A stretch of DNA of 64,000 nucleotides from Candidatus Dormiibacterota bacterium (GTDB lineage: Bacteria > Chloroflexota > Dormibacteria > Dormibacterales > Dormibacteraceae), in NCBI GenBank assembly GCA_003139695.1, contig PLJM01000006.1, positions 434,001 to 498,000 of the forward strand. Reading direction: 5' to 3'. Below, piece after piece: positions 34,553 to 43,128 of this stretch (positions are counted from its first letter, which is position 1; every line of letters starts with the position of its first letter). Below the pieces are notes generated by a model that made no database searches, was not told the origin of the DNA, and worked only from the letters and a program-made list of their open reading frames with translations. The position numbers and the translations under genes are program-made.

Positions 34553-35296
34553 CTATCCGCCTCCGCCGACGGCACGCTTGCTCAGGCCGAAGTAGGCCGC
34601 CTCGACTTCAGTTGAAGCCAGGTCACGCGGCCGGCCGCTCAGCATGATTCTGCCCTCGAGCAGGCAATGCGCCCAATCGGACACTCGAAGCGCCTGGGTG
34701 ACGTCCTGCTCGACCAGGAGAATGCTCATGCCGGTCGCGAGCAAGGCGGGAAGCATGTCGTACAACCTCTGGACGACCGCTGGCGCCAGACCTAGGGAGA
34801 GCTCATCGAGGAGAAGGATTCGCGGGTTCGCCATCAGCGCCCGGCCGATCGCCACCGCTTGCTGCTCGCCTCCCGACAGGTGGACTGTCGGCCCGCCCCG
34901 CCGCTCAGCCATCCACGGAAACAGTTGGTATACGCGATCAAGGTCCCAGGCGCCGGAACGCGAGCGGGTCGAGCCGAGCTTGAGGTTCTCCTCAAGGGAA
35001 AGCGAAGGGAAAAGACGGCGGCCCTCCGGGACCATGACGATCCCGGCGGCGACCCTGCGGTGGGCAGGCAGGTGAGTGATGTCGCTCCCGTCGAGCTGGA
35101 TCGTCCCAGCGACCGGTCGGTGGAGCCCGGCGATCGTACGAAGCAGGGTCGACTTGCCCGCGCCGTTGGCGCCGATCATGGCCACGGTCTCGCCCGCGAC
35201 AAGGCTCAGGTCGACAGCGGACAGCGCCTCGAGCAGGCCGTAGCGGACCGTGAGGCCCTTGACCTCCAGCAGCGGCGTGTCGGTGGAGCTGGTCAG
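34553..35296 (-). CDS. livF: Branched-chain-type ABC transporter ATPase (LivF family), probable CTG start
   Basis: The ATPase core is complete: Walker A GANGAGKST, the signature LSGGEQQ, and Walker B ILLLDELSLGLAP. Any ATG or GTG start would remove the first beta strand and the aromatic A-loop (VKGLTVRYG), which are encoded upstream in frame. The only candidate that keeps them is a CTG at 35296 overlapping the livG stop as CTGA, which mirrors the ATGA/GTGA overlaps elsewhere. This gives 247 residues, normal for LivF. Confidence 0.85.
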   Translation of the reverse strand: MTSSTDTPLLEVKGLTVRYGLLEALSAVDLSLVAGETVAMIGANGAGKSTLLRTIAGLHRPVAGTIQLDGSDITHLPAHRRVAAGIVMVPEGRRLFPSLSLEENLKLGSTRSRSGAWDLDRVYQLFPWMAERRGGPTVHLSGGEQQAVAIGRALMANPRILLLDELSLGLAPAVVQRLYDMLPALLATGMSILLVEQDVTQALRVSDWAHCLLEGRIMLSGRPRDLASTEVEAAYFGLSKRAVGGGG

Positions 35297-36039
35297 CTCG
35301 AGTTACCCTCGCCGTAGCTCGTGCCGAGGAATACCTCCTTGACGGCCGGGGTGGCGAGGACGGCGAGCGGCTCTCCGTCGCCGATGAATCGACCACCGGC
35401 CAGGCAGATCAGGCGATCCACGAGCCCGACCAGTGCTCGGACCACGTGCTCGACCCAGATCACCCCGATGCCTCGAGCGCGGATGCCCTCCACCACCTGC
35501 ACCAACCCAGCCACCTCCGGCTCCGTCAGCCCTGCCGCCACCTCATCCAGCAGCAGGAGACGCGGCCCTGTGCCGAGGGCGCGCGCCAATTCAAGGCGCT
35601 TGCGCTGTAGGAGGCTCAGCCGCGACGCTGGCCAGTTTGCCTCCTCATGAAGGTGGGTTTCCTCGAGCACGCTGGCGGCGAGATCGGTGGCCTCGCCGCC
35701 GCGAAGACCCGCACCACGGTGGGCAGCGACGAGCACGTTCTCAAAGACCGTCATGTGCTCGAACGACCGCGGAACCTGGTACGTGCGCGCGATTCCGAGC
35801 CGGCAGCGTGCCGCGGGGTCCAGCCGGGTCACCGGCCTTCCTTCGAAGCGTACCTCTCCCGAGTTGGGGGAGAGGTCGCCCGAGATGAGCGCAAAGAGGC
35901 TGGTCTTGCCGGCGCCGTTGGGCCCGACGATACCGACGGCGTCGCCACCCCGAAGGATCAGCGAAAGCGAATCTGCGACGACGATGCTCCCGAACCGCTT
36001 GGTGACACTGGCGAGCTCCAGGAGTGGGCCGGAGCTCAC
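35293..36039 (-). CDS. livG: Branched-chain-type ABC transporter ATPase (LivG family)
   Basis: 248 residues from a GTG at 36039 that overlaps the substrate-binding-protein stop (GTGA). Walker A is GPNGAGKTS, the LivG-specific GIARTYQVPRSFEHMTV is present, the signature region is SRLSLLQRKRLELARAL, and Walker B is LLLLDEVAAGL. The signature reads LSLLQRK rather than LSGGQ, a weaker version sometimes seen in LivG. Confidence 0.9.
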   Translation of the reverse strand: MSSGPLLELASVTKRFGSIVVADSLSLILRGGDAVGIVGPNGAGKTSLFALISGDLSPNSGEVRFEGRPVTRLDPAARCRLGIARTYQVPRSFEHMTVFENVLVAAHRGAGLRGGEATDLAASVLEETHLHEEANWPASRLSLLQRKRLELARALGTGPRLLLLDEVAAGLTEPEVAGLVQVVEGIRARGIGVIWVEHVVRALVGLVDRLICLAGGRFIGDGEPLAVLATPAVKEVFLGTSYGEGNSS

Positions 36040-37346
36040 GCGTTGGTCGGTACGAGTTCCCCGTTCAGCGGCACGTCCGAGTTGAGCGAGTTGTCGACCA
36101 CGACCATGCTGTAGGGATACGTGGTTCCCTTCCTCCACTGCACGCCGACCGGCTGCTGGATGGCGACGCCAGGCACCGGACCTTTGGTCCAGTCGAGCGG
36201 CCCGCTGATGCCCGAGTACGTGAGGGAGTTGAGCTTGGCCGCGACGGCGGTCTTGTCGTGCGGGTCGTTGACGTTGGTGAGCGCCTCGTGAGCGATCTCG
36301 AAGAGCGAATGCACCGAGCCCAGCGACGACAGCCATTGCTGGCCGCTCGATTGCTCGAAGCCGTCGGCGAGCTGCTTGGCGGTCTGCCCGGTCAGCGTGG
36401 AGGAGTACGGGTGAAAGGGCGACCACCAGCAGTCGGTCGCGATGTTGATGACCAAATCGCCCAGGGCGGTCGTGTCGGCTGGGAACAGGAGGACCTTGGC
36501 CACGGTCGCCAGCTTCGGTTTGAAGCCCTGTTGCACCGCCTGCTTCCAGAAGGTGTTGAAGTCGGGCGGGAGCGGGCAGTTCGAGAACAGCTCCGCGTTG
36601 CCGTTCTTGAATTTCGAGATCATCGCGCTGTAGTCGGTGGTGCCGTCGGCGTAGGCGCCGCCGTCAAGCGACTTGTACCCGGCGCCCGTGACCAATGGGA
36701 TGAAGTTGGAGCGGAATGCGCCGCCGTCCGAGTCGTTCGGGTACATCTCGGCGACCACCTTGTTGGTGTTCATCTTTTGCCACATCGGAAAGAAGCAGCC
36801 GGCGAACTCGTGCAGGCCGAAAAAGAACATGGTCGTGTACTTGAAGGGCTTGGTGGGGGTCGCCCCGCGACCAAAGAACCAGGACTCCCAAGGCACGATG
36901 GTCGCGACACAGGGCACGCCGTTGAGTTCGCAGAGGTTGGCCACCGGGTTGGTCACCTCGGGCGTCGACGCGCAAAGCACGATATCCACGCCAGCGTTGA
37001 TCAGCTCCTGAGTCACCGCACCGGCGCGCGTCTGATCCGACTGGGTGTCCTTGACGACGATCTGGACGTCGTAGGTTTTGCCTCCGACCTTGAAGCCGTT
37101 CTTGTAAGCGCTCGCCGCACGGACACCATTGATGACGTAGTTGTCGCCTGTCGCGAAGCCAGCCGCCTCACCGGTCTGCGGGCTGACATAGCCGATCGTG
37201 ATCTTGCCGTTGCTGCTCGTGTTGGTGCCCAAGATGCCGCACGCATCCAGCAAGGCGGCGGAGGAGAGGCTGAGCGCCCCTGCGCCGGCCGCCTTGAGCA
37301 GGGTTCGCCGCGTGATCTCCTGGTCGAGACGATCCTGGAACCCCAT
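36036..37346 (-). CDS. ABC transporter substrate-binding lipoprotein (LivK-like, Tat signal)
   Basis: A 436-residue periplasmic-type binding protein. The N-terminus carries a twin-arginine signal (TRRTLLKAAGAGAL) ending in LLDAC, so it is likely exported folded by Tat and then lipidated. The mature part begins KITIGYVSPQTGEAAG and has the type I ligand-binding fold of the leucine/aromatic-acid group. It is the first gene of the importer and pob/pca transcription unit and is divergent from the PaaX-like gene. The ligand may be 4-hydroxybenzoate or a related aromatic, by context. Confidence 0.88.
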   Translation of the reverse strand: MGFQDRLDQEITRRTLLKAAGAGALSLSSAALLDACGILGTNTSSNGKITIGYVSPQTGEAAGFATGDNYVINGVRAASAYKNGFKVGGKTYDVQIVVKDTQSDQTRAGAVTQELINAGVDIVLCASTPEVTNPVANLCELNGVPCVATIVPWESWFFGRGATPTKPFKYTTMFFFGLHEFAGCFFPMWQKMNTNKVVAEMYPNDSDGGAFRSNFIPLVTGAGYKSLDGGAYADGTTDYSAMISKFKNGNAELFSNCPLPPDFNTFWKQAVQQGFKPKLATVAKVLLFPADTTALGDLVINIATDCWWSPFHPYSSTLTGQTAKQLADGFEQSSGQQWLSSLGSVHSLFEIAHEALTNVNDPHDKTAVAAKLNSLTYSGISGPLDWTKGPVPGVAIQQPVGVQWRKGTTYPYSMVVVDNSLNSDVPLNGELVPTNA

Positions 37347-37431
37347 TCCCCGTCACTCCTTTCGGGCTCCGAGCCCAAACACGCGCTATCACAAAGGGCA
37401 GCTCGACGCTCAAGCCGCGAACGTTGGCTAA

Positions 37432-38310
37432 ATGGTGACGAGCGACTTGGAAAGTGTCAAGGATCATCCCCGGAGATCGATAATGCTGCCCATCGCCAAC
37501 GCGCGAACCCGCCCGCAAAGACTGCTCGTCACCATCCTTGGCGACTACTGGCGTGGCCGACAGGAACCGATCCCGTCAGCTACGTTGGTGGCCGTGCTCG
37601 GCGAGTTCGGCGTCAGCTCGGCCAGCGCCCGAGCGGCGCTCAGCCGCCTGACCAGCCGCGAGCTGCTTATCCGCAGTCGGCGCGGCCGCCGCACCTACTA
37701 CCACCTCACCGACCGCGCCCTCCGTCAGATCGATGCCGGGGCGGGCCGGATCTTGAGCTTCGGCGCCGCGGTCCCCGAGTGGGACGGGCATTGGTCAGTG
37801 GTCGCCTTCAGCGTCTCGGAGTCCGATCGTCGACTTCGCCACCTGATGCGCAACTCGCTGCGCTTCATGGGCTTTGCGCCGCTCTACGACGCGCTTTGGA
37901 TTTCGCCATCGGCTGACCTCCACTCGGTGGCCGACCTGTTCTGTGATCTGGGCGTCAAGCGCTTCACGCTTCTCCGCGCTGAGATCCTCCCCATCGCCAT
38001 GCCGAACCTGGAGGTGGTCTGGGATCTCGACTCGGTCCGGGATTCATACCAGGCTTTCATCGAGCGCTTCAAGCCGATCTGCGAGAGGCTGGCGCGCGGC
38101 CGGGTGCAGCCGGCTGAGGCCCTTGTCCACCGAACCTTCGTTATGGACGCCTGGCGTGCCTTTCCCAGGCAGGACCCCGACCTACCCCATCCGTTCCTGC
38201 CACCCGATTGGCCGCGCGCCCGCTCCCGCCAGATCTTTCTCGACGTTTACGACGGTCTGGGACCGCTGGCTCGGACCCGGGTCAACGAACTCCTCGCTGC
38301 ATCGGAGTGA
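37432..38310 (+). CDS. PaaX-family transcriptional regulator
   Basis: A 292-residue protein with an N-terminal winged helix (RLLVTILGDYW, SASARAALSRLTSRELL), a central domain (WDGHWSVVAFSV) and the C-terminal PaaX domain (PLFDALWIS-like, HRTFVMDAWRAFPRQDPDLP). PaaX represses phenylacetate catabolism and is relieved by the aryl-CoA. It is transcribed divergently from the importer/pob/pca unit and sits beside an aryl-CoA-ligase-like gene, so it probably controls this island. The ATG at 37483 is an alternative start. Confidence 0.88.
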   Translation: MVTSDLESVKDHPRRSIMLPIANARTRPQRLLVTILGDYWRGRQEPIPSATLVAVLGEFGVSSASARAALSRLTSRELLIRSRRGRRTYYHLTDRALRQIDAGAGRILSFGAAVPEWDGHWSVVAFSVSESDRRLRHLMRNSLRFMGFAPLYDALWISPSADLHSVADLFCDLGVKRFTLLRAEILPIAMPNLEVVWDLDSVRDSYQAFIERFKPICERLARGRVQPAEALVHRTFVMDAWRAFPRQDPDLPHPFLPPDWPRARSRQIFLDVYDGLGPLARTRVNELLAASE

Positions 38311-38324
38311 CAAGTCGTAACCGT

Positions 38325-39569
38325 TCAGTCGACCTTTCGCACCAGCCGCTTCGACTTAAGATCAGACTGGGGTAGGGTCCCAGTCGGGACCACCCGGCAC
38401 CCCAGGCGCACGCCGAGAGCCTGACGAAGGTCTGCCTCTAAGCGTTCGGTCGAGGTATTCGTGCCCTCAATTTCGACGAGCAGCGTGACCTCATCCATGT
38501 GGTGTAAATGTCGGTGCTCGATCACGAACTCGACCACATTGGGATGGCCCCGGACGATGTCTTCCACCTGCGATGGGTACAGGTTGACTCCACGGACCGT
38601 GAACATGTCGTCGATTCGTCCGCGGATGCCGCCCACCAGCTTGGGGAATGGGCTTCCGCAGGAGCATGGCTCACGAGTGATTGATACTCGATCGCCGGTC
38701 CGGTATCGGATGAGCGGCATGCCCCACCGCCCCAGGTTGGTGGCGACCAACTCGCCCTCTGAAGCAGGGCGACCGTTCTCGTCCAGCACTTCGATGATGA
38801 AATCGGACTCCAGGACGTGGATTCCATCGCGCTGAGCGCAGCTGTGGCCGGTCGGTCCCAACTCTGTCATACCCGAGTGGTCAAAGCTGGTCGCCGTGTA
38901 CGCAGCCTCGATCGCGGCGCGGGTGGTTGGAATGCTGGCGCCGGGCTCGCCAGCATGAATCGTTACCCGGAGCTGCGAGGTGGTGAGGTCTTTCCCGATG
39001 TCCTTGGCCGCCTCAGCCATGCGCAAGGCATATGTGGGTGTCGACAGGAGGACCGTCGCTCCAAGCTCTAGGATGCTGCGGATTCGCTGCTCGGTGGTCA
39101 TCGCTGCGCCCGAGATCGCGAGTGCGCCGAGCTTCTCGGCGCTCCCAAAGGCAGTCCAGAAACCGATGAATGGACCGAACGAGAATGCGAAGAAGACCCG
39201 ATCGCTCGCGGTGACCCCCGCCGCGCGATAGACATGGTCAGACCATATACGTAGCCACCACTCCCAGGACTCCGGTGTGTCCAGCCATCGCAGCGGGTGG
39301 TCGCCACTCGCACCAGAGGTTTGGTGAAGCCGGATATAGCGGTCAATCGGATAGGTGAGGTTGGTGCCGAATGGAGGCTTGGCGGCCTGGTCGGTGACGA
39401 GATCGCTTTTCGTCGTCAGGGGCAGCCGCTCGAAGTCGTCCCAGCCCTGCACTTCGGTGAGCCGGGCGCGCCAGAAGGCATTGGATCGAAGCACGTCTTT
39501 GAGGCCGGCGCGCAGGCGGGCGAGCTGAAGCGCACGGAGCTCGTCGATGGTGGGCTGAGACGGGATCAC
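38325..39569 (-). CDS. Phenylacetate-CoA-ligase-like adenylate-forming enzyme
   Basis: 414 residues from a GTG at 39569; the upstream frame is a shadow of the MetE-like gene. The ATP-binding loop is HQTSGASGDHPLRW, and later motifs YRTGDRVSI and GGIRGRIDDMFTVRGVNLYPSQVE match PaaK/AMP ligases that activate aromatic acids to CoA thioesters. Its product could be the inducer sensed by the PaaX-like regulator. The specific acid is unknown. Confidence 0.85.
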   Translation of the reverse strand: MIPSQPTIDELRALQLARLRAGLKDVLRSNAFWRARLTEVQGWDDFERLPLTTKSDLVTDQAAKPPFGTNLTYPIDRYIRLHQTSGASGDHPLRWLDTPESWEWWLRIWSDHVYRAAGVTASDRVFFAFSFGPFIGFWTAFGSAEKLGALAISGAAMTTEQRIRSILELGATVLLSTPTYALRMAEAAKDIGKDLTTSQLRVTIHAGEPGASIPTTRAAIEAAYTATSFDHSGMTELGPTGHSCAQRDGIHVLESDFIIEVLDENGRPASEGELVATNLGRWGMPLIRYRTGDRVSITREPCSCGSPFPKLVGGIRGRIDDMFTVRGVNLYPSQVEDIVRGHPNVVEFVIEHRHLHHMDEVTLLVEIEGTNTSTERLEADLRQALGVRLGCRVVPTGTLPQSDLKSKRLVRKVD

Positions 39570-39573
39570 GGCC

Positions 39574-40707
39574 TCAGCTCCAGACCGACCTCGCGACGCG
39601 ACCGACGAGCTCGAGCTTCTGGCGCTGCTGATCGGCAGTGATCCGGTTGCCCTGGATCGTGGAAGCAAACCCGCACTGCGGACTCAGCGCCAGTCGCTCG
39701 AGAGGAACGAATTGGGCGGCTTCACGGATTCGAGCCCTCAGCTCGTCCTCGTCTTCTAGCGCCGACTTCTTGGTCGTGACAAGGCCAAGCACGGCGACCC
39801 GATCCTCGGGCAGATGCTGCAGCGGATCGAATCCTCCGGAGCGTGCATCGTCGTACTCCAGCAGAAAGCGATTGAACAACGTCCGGCTGAAGATTCGCGC
39901 GATCGGCTCGTAGTCGCCTTCGGCGTAGAACTTGCTCTGATTGTTGCCTCTGCAGATGTGCAGGCCAAAAACCACGCCGTGATGACCCTGGATGATTGCG
40001 TTGTCCATCTCGATGCAACGGTCGATCAGCTGTTCGGGATCGCTGCCACGCAGCCGGTAGCCCTCCCGCATCCTGGCGTCGAGGAGTGCGCCGTACTGTG
40101 GTCCGTCAATCTGAATGTACGTGCAGCCGAGGCGAACCAGCTCCTCGACCTCGCGCCGGGAAACGTCAACGATGTCGGCGAGGTAGGCATCGAGGGATGG
40201 GTACGCGCCTTTGGACTTGTCCGGGTCGTAATACGCGGCCGCCTGCTGGGCGCTGAGCATGGTGACCTTGGCGGGCCGCATCGAGGTCGAGCGGACAAAA
40301 GTCCATTCCTCCGCGCACATGCTTCGCCGCCAGCGCAGTCTCTCGACCACCACCGGCCTGCGGAGAATCAGCTCCTCGCCGCTTTCATCACGGAACGGGA
40401 TCGCCCAACCGCCCTCGCGGTCAAAACCGTCAAACGACTCGATAAGGTGGCCGTAAAAAGCGTACCTGCGCAACTCGCCGTCCGTGATGACGTCAATGCC
40501 CGCTTCCTCCTGCAGCCGGATGGCGCTAACGACCGCTTCATCCTCGATGCGCTTGAACTCCCTGTCGCCGAGCTCGCCACGCTCATGTCGCTCGCGCGCA
40601 CCGACGAGGTCAGGTGGCCGCAGCAGGCTGCCGATCACCTCGCACCGAACATTAGCCGACAAGTTTGCAGCCACTCGAGATTGATTGGTAACGTAAGGCC
40701 TATCCAT
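39574..40707 (-). CDS. MetE-like (cobalamin-independent methyltransferase fold) protein
   Basis: A 377-residue TIM-barrel protein related to the C-terminal half of methionine synthase MetE. Its zinc-ligand motifs GLHICRGN and LSPQCGFAST are intact, and EVIGSLLRPPDL and DVITDGELRR are conserved. Stand-alone members include alkyl-coenzyme M transferases and other thiol methyl or alkyl transferases. In an aromatic-acid island a role in methyl-group handling after O-demethylation is conceivable but unproven. It lies 4 bases upstream of the ligase gene, so the two are co-transcribed. Confidence 0.75.
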   Translation of the reverse strand: MDRPYVTNQSRVAANLSANVRCEVIGSLLRPPDLVGARERHERGELGDREFKRIEDEAVVSAIRLQEEAGIDVITDGELRRYAFYGHLIESFDGFDREGGWAIPFRDESGEELILRRPVVVERLRWRRSMCAEEWTFVRSTSMRPAKVTMLSAQQAAAYYDPDKSKGAYPSLDAYLADIVDVSRREVEELVRLGCTYIQIDGPQYGALLDARMREGYRLRGSDPEQLIDRCIEMDNAIIQGHHGVVFGLHICRGNNQSKFYAEGDYEPIARIFSRTLFNRFLLEYDDARSGGFDPLQHLPEDRVAVLGLVTTKKSALEDEDELRARIREAAQFVPLERLALSPQCGFASTIQGNRITADQQRQKLELVGRVARSVWS

Positions 40708-41210
40708 TCACGACGCAAGGTGACCGCGTAAATGGCACCAATACAGCGGCGGCGACATCGCCGCCAACTCTCTTCCGAGCCGAACGTCAATTACGTTAGC
40801 CAGGAGGCGTGCGGAGTTCATCAGCGGGGATCTCCGCCGGATGCCGCGCGGCCGCGGATGCCTTCACAGCGCGGCGAAGTCGGAGCTCACCGCGGCAGAC
40901 TAGAACGGTCCGCCCAGAGACGAAGCGACCTAACCGGGCGCGCGTCGAAAAGCTTGACGAGTGCGGACTAGAATCCCTCCTGCTTCGCTTTTTGCCCCTA
41001 CCCGGTTGGACAGGTTCGCCGGGAGACTCGTGAGGCATCAGGAGACGTGAGACGAAGGCGTCATACCCCGATTACAGGAGAGACGGCCTGGTGCGTCCCG
41101 AAACGACACGCATGGAGACTCTTAATTCCGTGTTTCACGGTCCGCCCGCCGATGGCACGACTGGGTGGTTGATTGCCGGCGCGATCCGGTAGAGTGCGCT
41201 GAGGTCCACT
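40708..41210. other. Intergenic stretch at the right end of island 1
   Basis: No convincing gene on either strand. The region separates the MetE-like gene from selC copy 2, has mixed composition, and contains no repeat that I could match to the att-like modules before 41211. Confidence 0.5.
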
Positions 41211-41230
41211 GCTGTGGCTGCCATCGCCAC
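41211..41230 (+). other. Degenerate arm-type repeat (P' side of copy 2)
   Basis: GCTGTGGCTGCCATCGCCAC resembles the GCTGTGGCTGTCGACTTGGC segment in the same position beside the intact selC, with substitutions. It lies 6 bases from the core, against 12-13 bases for the others. It is interpreted as a decayed arm site. Confidence 0.35.
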
Positions 41231-41236
41231 GACAAA

Positions 41237-41311
41237 TGGCGGGGATGGATGGGAATCGAACCCACCCAGGACGCCTCAGCAGCGCCCCGCAAACGGTTTT
41301 GAAGACCGCGG
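41237..41311 (-). repeat. selC 3'-half copy 2 (att-like site between islands 1 and 2)
   Basis: 75 bases identical to the 3' half of tRNA-Sec, from the encoded CCA to the 5' side of the anticodon stem. It lacks the D arm and 5' acceptor strand. Arm-like repeats lie on both sides, as expected for the junction of two tandem elements. Confidence 0.85.
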
Positions 41312-41410
41312 ATCTGGCGTCCGCCAGTGTCCTGCGATGTCCGCGGAAGATGAAGAGTCGAGAGCTTGGATCCGCTGACGTTCGCTGACGGTTGCCAGTG
41401 TCCGACAGAA

Positions 41411-41430
41411 TGGCTGTCAGCTTGGCTGTC
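41411..41430 (+). other. Arm-type direct repeat (P side of copy 2)
   Basis: TGGCTGTCAGCTTGGCTGTC, two GGCTGTC units 100 bases from the core edge of copy 2. The rest of 41312-41588 holds no gene. Confidence 0.5.
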
Positions 41431-41588
41431 GGGACCTCTGCCTCCTTCGAACGCACGGTCCCGAGCCGCCGTCATGGCGTGTCCTTCGTGTCCTCGCGTT
41501 TCCGCTCTGGTCCGCCTGAACTCAATCAGCTCGGCCTTCGTGTCCTTTCGTGTCCTCTAGTAGCCGCACCAGGCCTGAGCTCAGCTCA

Positions 41589-42776
41589 CTAGATACGGAG
41601 TAGCTTCCAGAACTTGCCAGGCGGATAGAGCCCATCCACGGTCGTCAGCGAGATGTCTAGCGTGTACCCACCCAGAGTGATGTGCAAGGCGCCCTCGGTG
41701 GTTCCGGGGTCGATAGGTTGGGTGACCGTGAGGGCAGGCGCGTGCACGATCTCCCTCAGGACCATCCCGGGCCACTCGACGAGGTCCACGTTGTCAGTGA
41801 CGAAGAGGTCCGTGTGGTCCCCCCAGGGCAGCTCGTAGCTCCCAACGATCTTGTCCTTGTAGAGGACGCGGCCCACCTTAACCACCGGTCGCATGGCCGC
41901 GATCAGCGTCTTGGCGGCGGTGAAGGCGCTGTCCAGAGAGTCCAGGCCCATCACGCAGCCGAAGAGGGTGACGGTGAAGTCGCCCAGCGTTTCGGAGGCG
42001 GCGTACAGGAAGTCTCCGTTTCCGGTCTCGATGCCTATGATGCCGCTCTGACCCAGGGCGGTGTCGAGGTTCCGCACGGTGCCGGCGACGGGTATGTTGG
42101 CCTGGCTCTGCGCGACGATCTGCGCCAGCACTGGCTGCTTCATGGCGACCAGGCCGAGCTTCACCAGGTCGCTCGGGGTGCTGGTTGTTTTGGCGGAAGC
42201 ACCTGATTCGTCGGCGAATCTGGTGTGGGTCATGCCGAGCGCGTCGGCCCGCTTGTTCATCTTGGCGACGAAGGCATTGACCGAGCCGGCATCCCATCTA
42301 GCCAGCGTGGTAGCGATGTTGTCCGCGGACGGAATCAGAAGGCCCTGCAAGGCGTGAAACTCGGAGAGCTGCTCGCCGGATTGCACTGCCACGACGTTTT
42401 GATGGTTCGCGCTGTCGGCCTGGTACGCCTGAACGTCCGCGTCCGTGATGGCGACGGAGGGGCCCGGATCACCCCCTTTCAGCGGTTTGTCCTCGAGGAC
42501 GACCAGAGCCGTCATCACCTTGGCCAGGCCGGCCGCGGGGGCGGGCGTTTCCCGGCCGGACGATTCGATCAGTCCCAGGCTAGAGACGCCGATGGCCGCC
42601 GAACCGGCGGACGGCCAGGGCATGGCGGGCGCGGAGCCATCGATGGTGGTGGAGGCTGGGATCGACGCCACCGCCCCGACGGCCGGGATGGGCCGGATGA
42701 AGTAGTTGAATCCGAGATAGCCGCCGATGAGCAACACCAGGACGGCAGCCACGCGTAGCCGCATCGCGTCCACCAT
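41589..42776 (-). CDS. D-alanyl-D-alanine carboxypeptidase-like pseudoenzyme
   Basis: A 395-residue protein with one N-terminal membrane anchor and a DacA/PBP5-type (peptidase S11) domain, recognisable by PAAGLAKVMTALVVLE, LLIPSADNIATTLARW, MNKRADALGMTHTRFADESG and GIETGNGDF. All three catalytic motifs deviate: SxxK reads GLAK (nucleophile Ser to Gly), SxN reads SAD, and KTG reads ETG. D,D-carboxypeptidase activity is therefore very unlikely. It may bind peptidoglycan or act as a decoy or scaffold. It is the first gene of island 2. Confidence 0.8.
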   Translation of the reverse strand: MVDAMRLRVAAVLVLLIGGYLGFNYFIRPIPAVGAVASIPASTTIDGSAPAMPWPSAGSAAIGVSSLGLIESSGRETPAPAAGLAKVMTALVVLEDKPLKGGDPGPSVAITDADVQAYQADSANHQNVVAVQSGEQLSEFHALQGLLIPSADNIATTLARWDAGSVNAFVAKMNKRADALGMTHTRFADESGASAKTTSTPSDLVKLGLVAMKQPVLAQIVAQSQANIPVAGTVRNLDTALGQSGIIGIETGNGDFLYAASETLGDFTVTLFGCVMGLDSLDSAFTAAKTLIAAMRPVVKVGRVLYKDKIVGSYELPWGDHTDLFVTDNVDLVEWPGMVLREIVHAPALTVTQPIDPGTTEGALHITLGGYTLDISLTTVDGLYPPGKFWKLLRI

Positions 42777-42850
42777 AACGACCTTGGCGGGCCGGCAACC
42801 GGCCTCTGCTGCCGTCCGACATCTATAAGGACGCGCGCAGAGGATCTGGA

Positions 42851-42876
42851 CCGCAAACGGTCTAGAAGATCGCGGG
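42851..42876 (-). repeat. Degenerate selC anticodon-arm fragment
   Basis: 26 bases match the anticodon-arm segment of selC with three substitutions, which change the TCA anticodon position to TCT. A TTGGCTGTC pair follows at 42935-42954. It is interpreted as a decayed att site inside island 2. Confidence 0.5.
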
Positions 42877-42934
42877 TGGGAAAGGCTGTTTGGTCAAAGG
42901 CCATCTAGCTGCCGAGCCTGCGGGCGTGATCTTC

Positions 42935-42954
42935 TTGGCTGTCATTGGCTGTCA
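42935..42954 (+). other. Arm-type direct repeat beside the 42851 fragment
   Basis: TTGGCTGTCATTGGCTGTCA, 58 bases from the fragment edge, so closer than at the full copies. Confidence 0.45.
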
Positions 42955-43013
42955 ACCGGTTCGAGTACGGACGCTGGCGGACATAGATGAACTTGGGCGA
43001 ACGTCCACGGACG

Positions 43014-43036
43014 CCCGCAAACGGTTTTGAAGACCG
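43014..43036 (-). repeat. Short exact selC anticodon-arm fragment
   Basis: 23 bases identical to the anticodon arm (TCA retained) and the start of the variable arm, truncated on the 3' tRNA side. It is followed by CAACCGTCC (43052-43060), GTTCAGTCA and a GGCTGTC pair, which parallels the flanks of copies 1 and 3. No gene is seen in 42777-43250. Confidence 0.6.
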
Positions 43037-43128
43037 TGTGGGTGGCGTGCGCAACCGTCCACCTACGTCCGTACCAGTTCAGTCACGGGGGGAGACAGTC
43101 CTTAATCGTCCGCGGTCATCCGCCCGCT

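Noticed and set aside
36024-37916. 630-residue plus-strand ORF
   Set aside because: It runs antisense through the substrate-binding-protein gene and into the PaaX gene, has no recognisable motif, and is a GC-rich shadow frame.
41312-41345. D-arm-like hairpin CTGGC-GGAC-GCCAG beside copy 2
   Set aside because: It has the right loop size, but no acceptor strand able to pair with CCATCCCC lies beyond it, so it is not part of a tRNA. It may be a recombination-site inverted repeat.
41061-41456. Similar small proteins containing VFKTVCGALLRRPGWVRFPSIP near each copy
   Set aside because: These are translations of the selC-derived repeat itself, not genes. They appear conserved only because the repeat is.
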